Made by a program: the position numbers and the translations under genes. From Pseudomonadota bacterium (GTDB taxonomy: Bacteria; Pseudomonadota; Alphaproteobacteria; Sphingomonadales; Sphingomonadaceae), in contig JAJZQN010000021.1 in assembly GCA_021847605.1 (NCBI GenBank), positions 1-62,638 on the forward strand: 62,638 nucleotides of DNA, given 5' to 3'. The notes below the pieces were generated by a model. It had not been told where the DNA came from, did not search any database, and saw nothing but the letters and a program-made list of their open reading frames with translations. Below, piece by piece: positions 27,312 to 36,561 of this stretch (position 1 is the first letter of the stretch; each line of letters opens with the position of its first letter).

Positions 27312-29141
27312 TCAGGCGGCCTGAGGCAGATCGACCACGGTGCGGTTGCGCCCTTCCCGTTTGGCGCGATAAAGCGCGGCATCGGCGGTTTGCAGCAGCG
27401 TCGATCCGTCGCTGGCCATGCCATCCTCCCATGTCGCAATGCCAAAGGACATGCTGGTCGAACCCAGCGCCCGGCCACCCTGACGCAGGATGATTTCGGT
27501 GATGCTCTGGCGCAATATCTCGACCCGGTTGACCAGCGCCTGCGCCGTGGTGCCGGGCGCAATGATGGTGAATTCCTCACCACCATAACGACATACGATG
27601 TCGCCATCGCGGAATTTGCTGCGCATTTCGGCGGCCACCGCCTGAAGCACGACGTCACCGGCATCATGGCCGAATTCGTCATTGAACCGTTTGAAATGAT
27701 CGACGTCGCACATGACCACGCTGAGCGGAATACCGTTGCGGCGGGTGCGGGCAATCTCGATCGCCAGCGCCTCTTCCATATAACGGCGGTTGAACAGGCC
27801 GGTCAGCGGATCGCGGATCGTCTGTTCGCGCAGACCGCGTTGCAGGCGATGATTGACCAGCGCAGAGCTGATATTTTCGGCCATCACGGTCAGGCGGAAC
27901 TGGTTTTCCGCGTCGATCACGCCCTCCAGATAGAGGGTGCCGATCACCTCGCCACCCGCCAGCAACGGTTCGCAATGATAGATCGCATCGGCATCGACAT
28001 GCGGGCAGACGATGTCGCCGCCCGGTTCGGCGACGAAATGCGCCTGCCCCCGCCGCAGCGCCCAGCATTGATCGGGCGCGAAACCGTCTTCGCGCGGATC
28101 AAGCCCGCCCCATCCGGCGATGGGGACCAGCAGGTTGCGGCTGTTATTATGGGCGTAGAGCGCGCCTGCGATGCCGGGCAGGACGCGCGGCACGAAAACG
28201 CGGATGACCTGCGCCAGTTCATCGTCCGTTCGAGCCGCCTGCATGCGATGGGCCATGCCGCCCAGCAATTCGATCACTTCGCCCCGTTCGCGCAATATGC
28301 CGCTGTTGCGGAGCAGTTCGGTATTGGCGACCTGAAGCTCTCGCTCGCTGCGCCCCTGATCGGCGAGCGCCGTCTGTAGCTGGCTCGCCATGCCGTTATA
28401 GCCATCGGCTAAGTCGGCAAATTCGCGCGACCCCATAGAGGCAGGCGCGATACGCATGTCGCGATCCCCATGTCCCAACGCCGTCATCGCCTGCCGGATA
28501 AGCCCCGCCGGGCGACGAATGCCCCAGATCAGCAGCAGCGACACCGCCACGATGAAGATGGCGATGAGCGGCCCGCCGATAATCGCCAGCTTACGCACAT
28601 GGGCCAGCCGTTCGTCGGCCGCATCGACCCGAGCGTTGCGCAGCACACGTTCCTCAGCGAGGAAGCTGTCGATCCGCAGCGTGACCATGGTCATGATGTC
28701 GCGGCCGCCGCCACTGGCGATCGCCGTGCGGGCGCGGTCAAATTCTCCACGGCGGGCCATGTCCAGCGCGCCATGCAACATGGTGGCGCGCCGCTGCATC
28801 AGCGCCTGAATTTCCTTTGCCCGGCCATTTTGCGCGCGATTGTCGGCGGTCAGTTCGACCAGCCGTCCCATCGCCTGTCGCGAGGTGGCGATGCGGGCAT
28901 CGACGGATTCGGCAAAGGTCGCATTATGGGTGAGCAAATAGCCGCGCTGGCCCGATTCCGCATCGCGCAGAGCAGCAAGCGCATCGTCCATCGTCTCGAT
29001 GACTTCAGCCGAATGCGTGACCCAGCGGAAACTGTCACGGGTCTGGAGCGAGGCATCGACCAGCATCCAGATGAGCGCCAATAGCGCAACGAAGACCAGT
29101 GCCCCAAAGGCAGCGATCCGGGTGGAAAGAGATGCGAACAT
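27312..29141 (-). CDS. Membrane diguanylate cyclase (CHASE3-HAMP-GGDEF)
   Basis: This 609-aa sensor makes cyclic di-GMP. The first TM helix is near residues 10-30. A CHASE3-type periplasmic domain (DAESGQRGYLLTHNATF) and a second helix (about 190-215) follow, then a HAMP-like linker, a GAF-like region (PGIAGALYAHNNSRNLLVPI) and the GGDEF domain. The active-site loop is GGEEF at 520-524, which is competent. An I-site RxxD (RDGD, 511-514) lies five residues before it, so product feedback is expected. A hairpin with TTTAGAGT / ACTCTAAA arms sits in the leader just upstream of the ATG. Confidence 0.92.
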   Translation of the reverse strand: MFASLSTRIAAFGALVFVALLALIWMLVDASLQTRDSFRWVTHSAEVIETMDDALAALRDAESGQRGYLLTHNATFAESVDARIATSRQAMGRLVELTADNRAQNGRAKEIQALMQRRATMLHGALDMARRGEFDRARTAIASGGGRDIMTMVTLRIDSFLAEERVLRNARVDAADERLAHVRKLAIIGGPLIAIFIVAVSLLLIWGIRRPAGLIRQAMTALGHGDRDMRIAPASMGSREFADLADGYNGMASQLQTALADQGRSERELQVANTELLRNSGILRERGEVIELLGGMAHRMQAARTDDELAQVIRVFVPRVLPGIAGALYAHNNSRNLLVPIAGWGGLDPREDGFAPDQCWALRRGQAHFVAEPGGDIVCPHVDADAIYHCEPLLAGGEVIGTLYLEGVIDAENQFRLTVMAENISSALVNHRLQRGLREQTIRDPLTGLFNRRYMEEALAIEIARTRRNGIPLSVVMCDVDHFKRFNDEFGHDAGDVVLQAVAAEMRSKFRDGDIVCRYGGEEFTIIAPGTTAQALVNRVEILRQSITEIILRQGGRALGSTSMSFGIATWEDGMASDGSTLLQTADAALYRAKREGRNRTVVDLPQAA

Positions 29142-29154
29142 AGAGCGACCTTAT

Positions 29155-29174
29155 TTTAGAGTCGAAACTCTAAA
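29155..29174. promoter_or_regulatory. Short inverted repeat upstream of the diguanylate cyclase
   Basis: TTTAGAGT (29155-29162) and ACTCTAAA (29167-29174) form an 8-bp palindrome with loop CGAA, 13 bp upstream of the diguanylate cyclase ATG. It could be an operator or a 5'-UTR hairpin. A further CTCTAA lies 18 bp beyond. Confidence 0.4.
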
Positions 29175-29224
29175 GCCCCTATGGTTACTAAAATCTCTAA
29201 GATGCGACGAACCGTTTCAAACGG

Positions 29225-30094
29225 TTAACGGCGCCAGCGCGCCCAGATAGCCGTGGGCAGCATCAGCCCCCGCGCCTCTTCCCGCACGGTCAGTTCGCCC
29301 GCCTCGACCGTGCCGGGCAGGTCGGCAAAAGCCTGTTTCAGCAATTCGCCGATCGCCAGCGCCGACATGCGAACGGCATAGACGGTCAGGAACAGGAAAC
29401 GGCTATCGGCGTCGAGCAAGGCACGGCAATTGGCGATCAGACCCGGCAGGTCTTCTTCCAGCCGCCACACTTCGCCATCGGGACCACGGCCATATTTGGG
29501 CGGATCGAGCAGGATGCCGTCATAGCGGCGGTTGCGGCGCACTTCGCGCGCGACGAATTTGGCCGCATCCTCGACGATCCAGCGGACCGGACGATCCTCC
29601 ATGCCCGACAGCGCGGCATTGGCGCGGGCCTGCGCCACCGATTTCTTGGAAGCATCGACATGGACCATGCGCGCGCCACCGGCCGACAGGGCCAGCGTGC
29701 CGACGCCGGTATAGCCGAACAGGTTCATGACTTCGGCGTCGGGTTTATCGGCGATAGCGGCGCGCAGGTCGCCCCAGATCGGCGCCATGTCCGGGAAAAA
29801 GCCCAGATGGCGGAAGGGGGTGCAGCTCGACTGAAAGGTCACTTCCTGCCAGTGGAGCGGCCAGCCCTCGGCAGGAACCGGCTTGTCATAATACCAGCGA
29901 CCGCCGCCATCCTCGTCAGAGCCGGGGATGAATTCGCCGTCCGCGCGCCAGTCCGTCGTCGCGGGCTTCCACATCGCCTGCGGTTCGGGACGGATGAAGC
30001 GGAAACGGCCATAGCGCTCCAGCTTGCGCCCATCGCCGCTGTCGAGCAGGCCGTAATCCGACCATGGCTCGCCGATGAGGGTCTTGAGTTCCAA
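29225..30094 (-). CDS. Class I SAM-dependent methyltransferase (COG1092-like)
   Basis: The 289-aa protein has a Rossmann methyltransferase core: VMNLFGYTGVGTLALSAGGA (SAM-binding loop), VHVDASKKSVAQARANAAL, and the catalytic-region motif LLDPPKYGRG, which is typical of rRNA m5C/m2G methyltransferases of the RlmI/RlmK group. There is no PUA domain at the N-terminus, unlike RlmI. The ATG starts five bases after the thrC stop, so it is cotranscribed with thrC and the oxidase genes. The substrate (rRNA or another RNA) cannot be told. Confidence 0.8.
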   Translation of the reverse strand: MELKTLIGEPWSDYGLLDSGDGRKLERYGRFRFIRPEPQAMWKPATTDWRADGEFIPGSDEDGGGRWYYDKPVPAEGWPLHWQEVTFQSSCTPFRHLGFFPDMAPIWGDLRAAIADKPDAEVMNLFGYTGVGTLALSAGGARMVHVDASKKSVAQARANAALSGMEDRPVRWIVEDAAKFVAREVRRNRRYDGILLDPPKYGRGPDGEVWRLEEDLPGLIANCRALLDADSRFLFLTVYAVRMSALAIGELLKQAFADLPGTVEAGELTVREEARGLMLPTAIWARWRR

Positions 30095-30099
30095 GCGAC

Positions 30100-31500
30100 T
30101 TACCCGCGCGGCGTCGCGCGTTCCGCGACATAGGCGGTGACGGCTTCGAACGTGCCGGGCAGCTTGGCATAGCTTTCCTCGCGCGCGAACAGATCGCCCA
30201 CGCGGGCGGGCAGCGGCGGCCGGGTGCCGGTCGCCCGTTCCACCGCATCGCGGAACTTGGCGGCATGGGCAGTCGCCAGCGTCACCACCGGGATCGAGGA
30301 ATCGATCGCCGCTTCGCGCGCAGCGGCCAGACCGATGGCGCTGTGCGGATCGATCACCTGACCCGCCGCGTCATAGGCCCAGCGCATCGCCATGGTCATG
30401 CTGTCAGCGTCGATACGGGCCGAGGTGAAGAGATGGGCCGCACCCTCCCGCTGCGCATTGGTGAGGCGCATGGCGCGACTGGTTTCGAACCCGTGCATCT
30501 GCTGCGCCAGCGCCAGCCCGTCGCGGCCGCCCGCGTCGAACAACAGCCGTTCGAAATTGGAGCTGACCTGAATGTCCATGCTGGGCGTGGCGGTGGCCAC
30601 GACCTGACCCTGGCTGTAATCGCCCTCGGACAAAGCGCGATGCAGGATGTCGTTGACGTTGGTCGCCACGATCAGCTTTGCGACGGGCAGGCCCATCTTT
30701 GCCGCGACATAGCCGGCGAAGACATCGCCGAAATTGCCGGTGGGGACGGAGAAGGCCACTTGCCGATGCGGCGCGCCCAGACGGACGGCGGCATAGAAAT
30801 AATAGACGACCTGCGCCATCAACCGCGCCCAGTTGATGCTGTTCACGGCCGACAGGTTGAAGCGGCTCTTGAAATCGGCGTCGTTGAACATCGCCTTCAC
30901 CAGCGCCTGTGCATCGTCGAAGCTGCCTTCGATCGCGATGTTGTGGACGTTGGGGGCCAGCACGGTCGTCATCTGGCGACGCTGAACGTCCGACACGCGG
31001 CCTTCCGGGTGCAACATGAAGATGTCGATTTTCTCACGCCCCGCAACCGCGTCGATCGCGGCGGAGCCGGTGTCGCCCGACGTCGCGCCGACAATGGTCA
31101 GATGATCGTCACGACGCGAAAGGAAACGTTCGAACAACTGGCCCAGCAGCTGAAGCGCCACATCCTTGAAGGCGAGCGTGGGACCATGGAACAGTTCCAG
31201 CATCCAATGCTGATGATCCATCTGCACCAGCGGGGTGACGGCGTGATGACTGAAGCGACCATAAGCCGCCGTGCAAAGCTCGCGCAGTTCATCTTCGCCG
31301 AGCGATCCTGCAACGAAGGGCGTCATCACACGGACGGCGGTTTCCACATAGGACAGGCCGGCAAGGGCGCCGATCTGATCCGGTGAAAAGGCCGGCCAGC
31401 TTTCGGGTACATAAAGGCCACCGTCGGCGGCCAGACCCGCCAGCGTGACATCTTCAAATCCGAGCGCCGGTGCGCTGCCCCTGGTGCTTACATATTGCAT
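30100..31500 (-). CDS. thrC: Threonine synthase
   Basis: The 466-aa PLP enzyme converts O-phosphohomoserine to threonine. The Schiff-base lysine is in FHGPTLAFKDVALQ, and the phosphate-binding glycine loop is in GATSGDTGSAAIDA. MQYVSTRG is the canonical N-terminus, giving the ATG at 31500 (the frame runs further upstream without family similarity). It is 45 bp downstream of surf1 and is followed directly by the methyltransferase gene. A thrC tail on the cox cluster is often seen in sphingomonads and has no known metabolic reason. Confidence 0.96.
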   Translation of the reverse strand: MQYVSTRGSAPALGFEDVTLAGLAADGGLYVPESWPAFSPDQIGALAGLSYVETAVRVMTPFVAGSLGEDELRELCTAAYGRFSHHAVTPLVQMDHQHWMLELFHGPTLAFKDVALQLLGQLFERFLSRRDDHLTIVGATSGDTGSAAIDAVAGREKIDIFMLHPEGRVSDVQRRQMTTVLAPNVHNIAIEGSFDDAQALVKAMFNDADFKSRFNLSAVNSINWARLMAQVVYYFYAAVRLGAPHRQVAFSVPTGNFGDVFAGYVAAKMGLPVAKLIVATNVNDILHRALSEGDYSQGQVVATATPSMDIQVSSNFERLLFDAGGRDGLALAQQMHGFETSRAMRLTNAQREGAAHLFTSARIDADSMTMAMRWAYDAAGQVIDPHSAIGLAAAREAAIDSSIPVVTLATAHAAKFRDAVERATGTRPPLPARVGDLFAREESYAKLPGTFEAVTAYVAERATPRG

Positions 31501-31544
31501 AATGGGAATGCGCGGTAGCGACAGCGACGCCCATCGGCAAGTAT

Positions 31545-32201
31545 TTAGGGGGTCTGCGCCCGTCCCCGGCGGCGCAACGCGAGAAAATAGATGATCACCG
31601 CCACCATCGCGAAGAAGAACCACTGAACGGCATAGGCCAGATGATTATTGGGCACGTCCTGCGCACTGGGCGGCGCGAGCGCCTTAAGGCCATCGGGCGC
31701 GCGGTCGGCGATCAGCATGGGGCGCAGCGGGGGAGCGTGGCCGAGCAGGCGCGAGAGGAGCGCGCGATGATCCGGCTCCTGCGTGATCCATCCCGTCACC
31801 CGGCCGCCATTCCACGCAATGTCCGCGTCCGGCCGCTGCCCCACGCCGATCGCGACCAGCGCGCCCGGCCCTTCCGCCCCGGTCGGGCATTGGGCGATAT
31901 AGCGATAGCCGGTCGTGCCGTCCGCCGCCCGCCCGGCCTCCGCCTGCCACCCCACCACGCGCAGGCACAGGACGGAGGATTTACGGAACAGCATGTCCGG
32001 TTCGACCGGCGGCAGTTTCGGGAAAGTGATGGAGGGGCGCCCCGGATTGCTGGCGGCAAGGGCCAGAGCCGCCTCTTTCTCGGCACGGCGCTGCAATTGC
32101 CAGATGCCTAGGCCGATCATGGTCAGCACGGCCAGCGCGACGAGGATAGTCGCCAGCACCGGAATACGGGCGGGCGGGGCAGGATCGGGCTGAGCGCTCA
32201 T
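31545..32201 (-). CDS. SURF1 family cytochrome oxidase assembly protein
   Basis: The 218-aa protein has two TM helices, one at the N-terminus (IPVLATILVALAVLTMIGLGIWQL region) and one at the C-terminus (YAVQWFFFAMVAVIIYFLAL), enclosing a periplasmic domain, as in SURF1. The GIWQLQR and PNNHLAYAVQWF motifs are characteristic. SURF1 proteins help insert heme a into subunit I. It lies directly downstream of ctaE with a hairpin between, which agrees with this role. The start is at 32201 (MSAQPDPAPP). Confidence 0.9.
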   Translation of the reverse strand: MSAQPDPAPPARIPVLATILVALAVLTMIGLGIWQLQRRAEKEAALALAASNPGRPSITFPKLPPVEPDMLFRKSSVLCLRVVGWQAEAGRAADGTTGYRYIAQCPTGAEGPGALVAIGVGQRPDADIAWNGGRVTGWITQEPDHRALLSRLLGHAPPLRPMLIADRAPDGLKALAPPSAQDVPNNHLAYAVQWFFFAMVAVIIYFLALRRRGRAQTP

Positions 32202-32233
32202 AGGGAAGGCATAACGCCCGCCTTCGCAAAAGG

Positions 32234-32266
32234 AAACGGCCGGAACCCGCAAAGGCCCGGCCGTTT
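32234..32266 (-). terminator. Hairpin after ctaE
   Basis: AAACGGCCGG / CCGGCCGTTT form a 10-bp perfect stem. On the minus strand it follows the ctaE stop by about 24 bp, before surf1, and is followed by CCTTTT. It is probably an attenuating terminator inside the operon. Confidence 0.55.
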
Positions 32267-32289
32267 GAACATCCGTGGGAGCCGACCGA

Positions 32290-33120
32290 TCAGCCGCCGT
32301 GGATTTCTGCGCCCCAGCCGCCCCAGACATAGATGGCGACGAACAGGAACAGCCAGACGACATCGACGAAATGCCAGTACCAGGCCGCCGCTTCGAACCC
32401 GAAATGCTGGCGCGGGGTAAAATGCCCCTTATAGGCGCGAACCAGATTGACGATCAGGAAGATGGTGCCGACCAGAACGTGGAAACCGTGGAAGCCGGTC
32501 GCCATATAAAAGGCGGAGCTGTACGGATTTCCGCCAAAGGCAAAGGGCGCATGGGCATATTCATAGGCCTGCACCGACGAGAAGATCGCGCCCAGGATGA
32601 TCGTACACCACAGCCCCTTGATCAGGCCGTCGCGATCGCCGTGGATCAGCGCATGATGCGCCCAGGTGACGGTGGTCCCCGAACAGAGCAGGATCAGCGT
32701 GTTGAGCAGCGGCAGTTCGAAGGCGTTCATCACCTCCACGCCCTTTGACGGAAACAGGCCGTCGATGGGCGGCAGCGCGCTGGGGAAGAGGGAGAAGTCG
32801 AAAAAGGCCCAGAACCAGCCGACGAAGAACATCACTTCCGAAGCGATGAACAGGATCATCCCATAGCGCAGATGCAACTGAACCACCGGGGTATGATCGC
32901 CCGCATGGGCTTCGGCAACGACATTGCCCCACCAACTGAACATGGTGAAGAGAACCCCGGCCAGACCGATCAGGAAGATATAGCCGCCACCGGCGGGCAT
33001 TGCGTCGGGGTGCAGCCACATGATCGCACCGAACGCCATGACCAGCGCAGACATGGACCCGAACAGGGGCCAGATGCTGGGTGGGAGGATGTGATAATCG
33101 TGATTTTTTGCCCCTGCCAT
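32290..33120 (-). CDS. ctaE: Cytochrome c oxidase subunit III
   Basis: This 276-aa membrane subunit of the aa3-type oxidase has about seven hydrophobic segments. Typical motifs are HDYHILPPSIWPLFGS at the N-terminus, YGMILFIASEVMFFVGWFWAFF in the middle, and GFHGFHVLVGTIFLIV and AAWYWHFVDVVWLFLF near the C-terminus. It stabilises subunit I and proton uptake. It sits downstream of ctaG and upstream of surf1 in the same strand order as in other alphaproteobacteria. Confidence 0.96.
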   Translation of the reverse strand: MAGAKNHDYHILPPSIWPLFGSMSALVMAFGAIMWLHPDAMPAGGGYIFLIGLAGVLFTMFSWWGNVVAEAHAGDHTPVVQLHLRYGMILFIASEVMFFVGWFWAFFDFSLFPSALPPIDGLFPSKGVEVMNAFELPLLNTLILLCSGTTVTWAHHALIHGDRDGLIKGLWCTIILGAIFSSVQAYEYAHAPFAFGGNPYSSAFYMATGFHGFHVLVGTIFLIVNLVRAYKGHFTPRQHFGFEAAAWYWHFVDVVWLFLFVAIYVWGGWGAEIHGG

Positions 33121-33153
33121 GGCCGGTCCCTGCTCCTCTATATTATTTTCAGC

Positions 33154-33729
33154 TTAGCTTGCCTTTCCGTCCCGCTCAACCGGGTAGAAAGTGTAGCTTA
33201 ACGTAATTTCCTGTGTGTCGCGATTGTCCGGGTCATCCAATATCTTGGGATCGACATAATAGAGGACGGGCATCCGCACCTCCTGCCCCGGCTGCAATGT
33301 CTGCTGGGTGAAGCAGAAACACTGAATCTTGGTGAAGTAGGCACCCGCCTGAGTCGGGGTGACGTTGAAACTGGCGGAGCCGGTCACGGGCCGGTCGGAC
33401 ATATTCTTCGCAACGAAGATGGCCATGCTCTTGGCGCCGACGGTCACGGTCTGCGTGGGATGTTCCGGGTGGAATTGCCACGGCATGCCCGGCTGAACAT
33501 TGGAATCGAAGCGGATCGAGAGTTGGTGCCCGGTCGCTTCCCGCACGGTGACGCCCGCCTGCGCCCGCTGAGTCGTGCCGCCAAAGCCGGTCTGTTCGCA
33601 GAAGATGCGGTATAGCGGCACCGACGCGAAGCCGAGGCCCAGCATGGACAGGCCCACCATCGCCATCGCGACCATGGTGCGCCGGTTGCGCCGGTCCCGG
33701 TCAAAGGGCGAAGGCGGCAGCGACGCCAT
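33154..33729 (-). CDS. ctaG: Cytochrome c oxidase assembly protein CtaG (Cox11)
   Basis: The 191-aa copper chaperone delivers CuB to subunit I. One TM helix (about residues 18-40) precedes a periplasmic domain with the copper-binding motif CFCF (in KIQCFCFTQQ) and a further Cys in YRIFCEQTGFGGTTQRA. The end (QEITLSYTFYPVE) is family-like. The longer frame to 34041 is not supported. The ATG at 33729 overlaps the stop of the 45-aa ORF by one base, so the two are translationally coupled. Confidence 0.94.
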   Translation of the reverse strand: MASLPPSPFDRDRRNRRTMVAMAMVGLSMLGLGFASVPLYRIFCEQTGFGGTTQRAQAGVTVREATGHQLSIRFDSNVQPGMPWQFHPEHPTQTVTVGAKSMAIFVAKNMSDRPVTGSASFNVTPTQAGAYFTKIQCFCFTQQTLQPGQEVRMPVLYYVDPKILDDPDNRDTQEITLSYTFYPVERDGKAS

Positions 33730-33866
33730 CAGATGGCGTGGCTCGCGCCGATCTTCGCCAGGGTGATGGCGAAGAAAAGGATGGCGAGAAAGCCCAGCAA
33801 CAGGCCGGTGACGAGCGAGCGCGATTTCTGACGCGCGCGAACTTCGGCCTCTTCCTCCGGCGTCAT
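33729..33866 (-). CDS. 45-aa single-TM protein of the oxidase cluster
   Basis: A short ORF begins with the acidic stretch [18 protein letters not shown], then one hydrophobic helix ([20 protein letters not shown]), and ends SHAI. It starts inside the ctaB stop (ATGA, four-base overlap) and ends one base into the ctaG start (TGATG). This double coupling, plus a CoxF-like position between ctaB and ctaG in other alphaproteobacteria (from memory), argues for a real gene. It is probably an oxidase assembly accessory in the inner membrane. Confidence 0.8.
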   Translation of the reverse strand: MTPEEEAEVRARQKSRSLVTGLLLGFLAILFFAITLAKIGASHAI

Positions 33867-34771
33867 GCGAGCAGCCAGCGGTCAACGACCACCGCCCCGA
33901 ACAACAGGAAGAGATAGAGAATCGAATATTTGAACAACCGCTTTTCGGGCTGCATCCGGGCCGGGTCGGTCTGGCGATGACGATAGACCTGAAACGCCAG
34001 CAGCGCGAAAAGCCCTGTGCCGCCGATCGCCGCGACGCCATAGATGACGCCCGTCAGGTGGAGCAGCACCGGGGCCAGCGCGGCGGCCGCCATGATGAAG
34101 GTATAGAACCAGATTTGCCGCCGGGTGACGACTTCGCCCGACACGACGGGCAGCATGGGGATGCCCGCAGCGGCGTAATCGGTCTTCACGAACAGGGCCA
34201 GCGCCCAGAAATGGGGCGGCGTCCAGAAGAAGATCAGCATGAAGAGCGCAACCGGCAGCGCGCTGATGTCGCCGGTGACGGCCGCCCAGCCGATGACGGG
34301 CGGGAAAGCGCCAGCCGCGCCGCCGATCACGATATTCTGCGTCGTGCGGGGTTTCAGCCACATCGTATAGACGAGGACGTAGAAGAGGATCGAGACAAGC
34401 AGGACGGCGGCGGCGAGCCAGTTGGTCGCCATATACATCAGGATGACCGAGAAGAAGGACAGGCCGACGCCAAAATGCAGCGCCGATTGCCGGTCCATGC
34501 GACCGGCGGGCAGCGGCCGGCTGGCGGTGCGCTTCATCTTCGCATCGATGTCCGCTTCCCACCACTGGTTGAGCGCAGCGGCAGCCCCCGCGCCCAGCGC
34601 AATGCACAGGATCGCGGTGAAGGCGAGGACCGGATGGATATGGCCGGGCGCCGCCAGCAGGCCGCACAGGCCGGTGAACACCACCAGCGTCATTACGCGC
34701 GGCTTGGTCAGCGCGACGAAATCCCGCCAGTGGGCCGGCATGGAGGAAGAAACGAGAGTTGCGGTCGTCAT
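33863..34771 (-). CDS. ctaB: Protoheme IX farnesyltransferase (heme O synthase)
   Basis: The 302-aa UbiA-type prenyltransferase makes heme o from heme b for the oxidase. The first Asp-rich prenyl motif is in [15 protein letters not shown], followed by RPLPAG; the second lies in the later [15 protein letters not shown] segment. About eight hydrophobic segments are visible. The start is the ATG at 34771 (MTTATLVSS). The frame continues further upstream, but not in family-like sequence. It lies between ctaD and ctaG with tight coupling downstream. Confidence 0.95.
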   Translation of the reverse strand: MTTATLVSSSMPAHWRDFVALTKPRVMTLVVFTGLCGLLAAPGHIHPVLAFTAILCIALGAGAAAALNQWWEADIDAKMKRTASRPLPAGRMDRQSALHFGVGLSFFSVILMYMATNWLAAAVLLVSILFYVLVYTMWLKPRTTQNIVIGGAAGAFPPVIGWAAVTGDISALPVALFMLIFFWTPPHFWALALFVKTDYAAAGIPMLPVVSGEVVTRRQIWFYTFIMAAAALAPVLLHLTGVIYGVAAIGGTGLFALLAFQVYRHRQTDPARMQPEKRLFKYSILYLFLLFGAVVVDRWLLA

Positions 34772-34808
34772 ATCAATTCCGGTTCGACCCACCGGCCGAA
34801 CAAATGCA

Positions 34809-34839
34809 GGAGGGGCAGACCAACAGGTCCGCCCCCTCC
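34809..34839 (-). terminator. Hairpin between ctaD and ctaB
   Basis: GGAGGGGCAGACC (34809-34821) pairs with GGTCCGCCCCCTCC (34826-34839), allowing a one-base bulge and one G-U. It is an in-operon structure 10 bp after the ctaD stop on the minus strand. It may modulate expression of the genes after the oxidase core. Confidence 0.45.
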
Positions 34840-34848
34840 CAAAGTGGA

Positions 34849-36543
34849 TCAATGATGCGCCGTTTCCTCGATCACCGGCAACGTCTCAAACTGGTGGAAG
34901 GGCGGCGGGCTGGACAGCGTCCATTCCAGCGTCGTCGCGCCCTCACCCCATGGATTGCCTTCCGCCTTCCGGCCCGCGATCAGCGACCAGAAGATGTTCA
35001 CGAAGAAGATCAGCACGCCGAGCGCCATAATCTCATATCCGTGCGTGGCAACCCCATTCCACTTGGCAAAGGCCTCGGGATAATCGGGATAACGACGCGG
35101 CATGCCGCTAAGGCCCAGAAAATGCATCGGAAAGAACAGCAGGTTCACACCGATGAAGAAGACCCAGAAATGAAGGTGGCCGAGGAATTCATTATACATT
35201 TTCCCCGACATTTTGGGGAACCAGTAATAGAATCCGGCGAACAGGGCGAACACCGCGCCCAGCGACAGCACATAATGGAAGTGCGCGACGACATAATAAG
35301 TGTCGTGCAGCACGTCATCGACACCGCCATTGGCCAGCACCACGCCGGTCACGCCACCCACGGTGAACAGGAAGATGAAGCCCAGCGCCCAGACCATGGG
35401 CGTCTTGTAGCTGATCGACCCGCCCCAGATGGTGGCGATCCACGAGAAAATCTTCACGCCGGTCGGCACCGCGATAACCATGGTAGCGGCGGTGAAATAC
35501 ATTTTCACGTTCACCGACATGCCGGTGGTGAACATATGGTGCGCCCATACGACGAAACCGACCACGCCGATCGCGACCATGGCATAGGCCATGCCGAGAT
35601 AGCCGAACACCGGCTTGCGGCTGAAGGTCGAGATGATCTGGCTGACGATGCCGAAGCCCGGCAGGATCATGATATAGACTTCGGGATGTCCGAAGAACCA
35701 GAAAAGATGCTGGTAGAGTTCGGGATCGCCGCCGCCGGCCGCATCATAGAAAGTCGTGCCGAAATTGCGGTCGGTCAGCAACATGGTGATGGCCGCGGCC
35801 AGCACCGGCAGCGCCAGCAGCAACAGGAAGGCCGTGACCAGCACCGACCAGACGAACAGCGGCATTTTATGCAGGGTCATGCCCGGCGCACGCATGTTGA
35901 GGATGGTGGTGATGAAATTGATCGCGCCCAGGATCGAGCTGGCGCCCGAAATATGGAGCGACAGGATCGCCATGTCGACCGCCGGTCCCGCCGACCCGCT
36001 GGTCGATAGCGGCGCATAGACGGTCCACCCCGTCCCCGCGCCATAGCCGGTGCCGCCCGGCACGAAGGCCGAACCCAGCAGCAGCAGGAAGGCGGGAACG
36101 AGCAGCCAGAAGCTGATATTGTTCATCCGCGGAAAAGCCATGTCCGGCGCGCCGATCATGATCGGCACGAACCAGTTGCCGAAACCGCCGATGATCGCGG
36201 GCATCACCATGAAGAAGACCATGATAAGGCCGTGCGCGGTGATCAGCGCGTTCCAAAGATGATAGGCCTGATCCAGCGTCGCCGGCTCCACGCCGAGCAG
36301 CGAATGCTGAAAATTGGCCCAGGTCTGGAGATACTGGATGCCCGGTTCGCGCAGTTCGACGCGCATCAGGCCGGAAATGGCGCCACCGACGACGCCGGCG
36401 AAAATCGCGAAGATCAGATAGAGGGTGCCGATGTCCTTGTGATTGGTGGACATGAACCAGCGCTGGAAAAAGGCCGGCTTGTGATCGGCGTCATGATGAT
36501 CGTGGGCATGATCGTCATAATGATCGGCAGTAATGGTGGTCAT
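34849..36543 (-). CDS. ctaD: Cytochrome c oxidase subunit I
   Basis: This 564-aa catalytic subunit of the aa3-type oxidase has 12 TM helices. The heme-copper ligand helices are recognisable: [20 protein letters not shown], the His-Tyr cross-link region [17 protein letters not shown], the following WAHHMFTTG (CuB His pair), and the C-terminal [11 protein letters not shown] with the heme histidines. It opens with [20 protein letters not shown], a His/Asp-rich tail before the first helix. It follows ctaC in the same strand with 18 bp between them. It couples oxygen reduction to proton pumping. Confidence 0.97.
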   Translation of the reverse strand: MTTITADHYDDHAHDHHDADHKPAFFQRWFMSTNHKDIGTLYLIFAIFAGVVGGAISGLMRVELREPGIQYLQTWANFQHSLLGVEPATLDQAYHLWNALITAHGLIMVFFMVMPAIIGGFGNWFVPIMIGAPDMAFPRMNNISFWLLVPAFLLLLGSAFVPGGTGYGAGTGWTVYAPLSTSGSAGPAVDMAILSLHISGASSILGAINFITTILNMRAPGMTLHKMPLFVWSVLVTAFLLLLALPVLAAAITMLLTDRNFGTTFYDAAGGGDPELYQHLFWFFGHPEVYIMILPGFGIVSQIISTFSRKPVFGYLGMAYAMVAIGVVGFVVWAHHMFTTGMSVNVKMYFTAATMVIAVPTGVKIFSWIATIWGGSISYKTPMVWALGFIFLFTVGGVTGVVLANGGVDDVLHDTYYVVAHFHYVLSLGAVFALFAGFYYWFPKMSGKMYNEFLGHLHFWVFFIGVNLLFFPMHFLGLSGMPRRYPDYPEAFAKWNGVATHGYEIMALGVLIFFVNIFWSLIAGRKAEGNPWGEGATTLEWTLSSPPPFHQFETLPVIEETAHH

Positions 36544-36561
36544 GGCGTTCCTACCCCTCGA

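Noticed and set aside
34759..36009. 416-residue plus-strand frame opposite ctaD
   Set aside because: A His/Glu/Arg-rich shadow of the oxidase subunit I gene.
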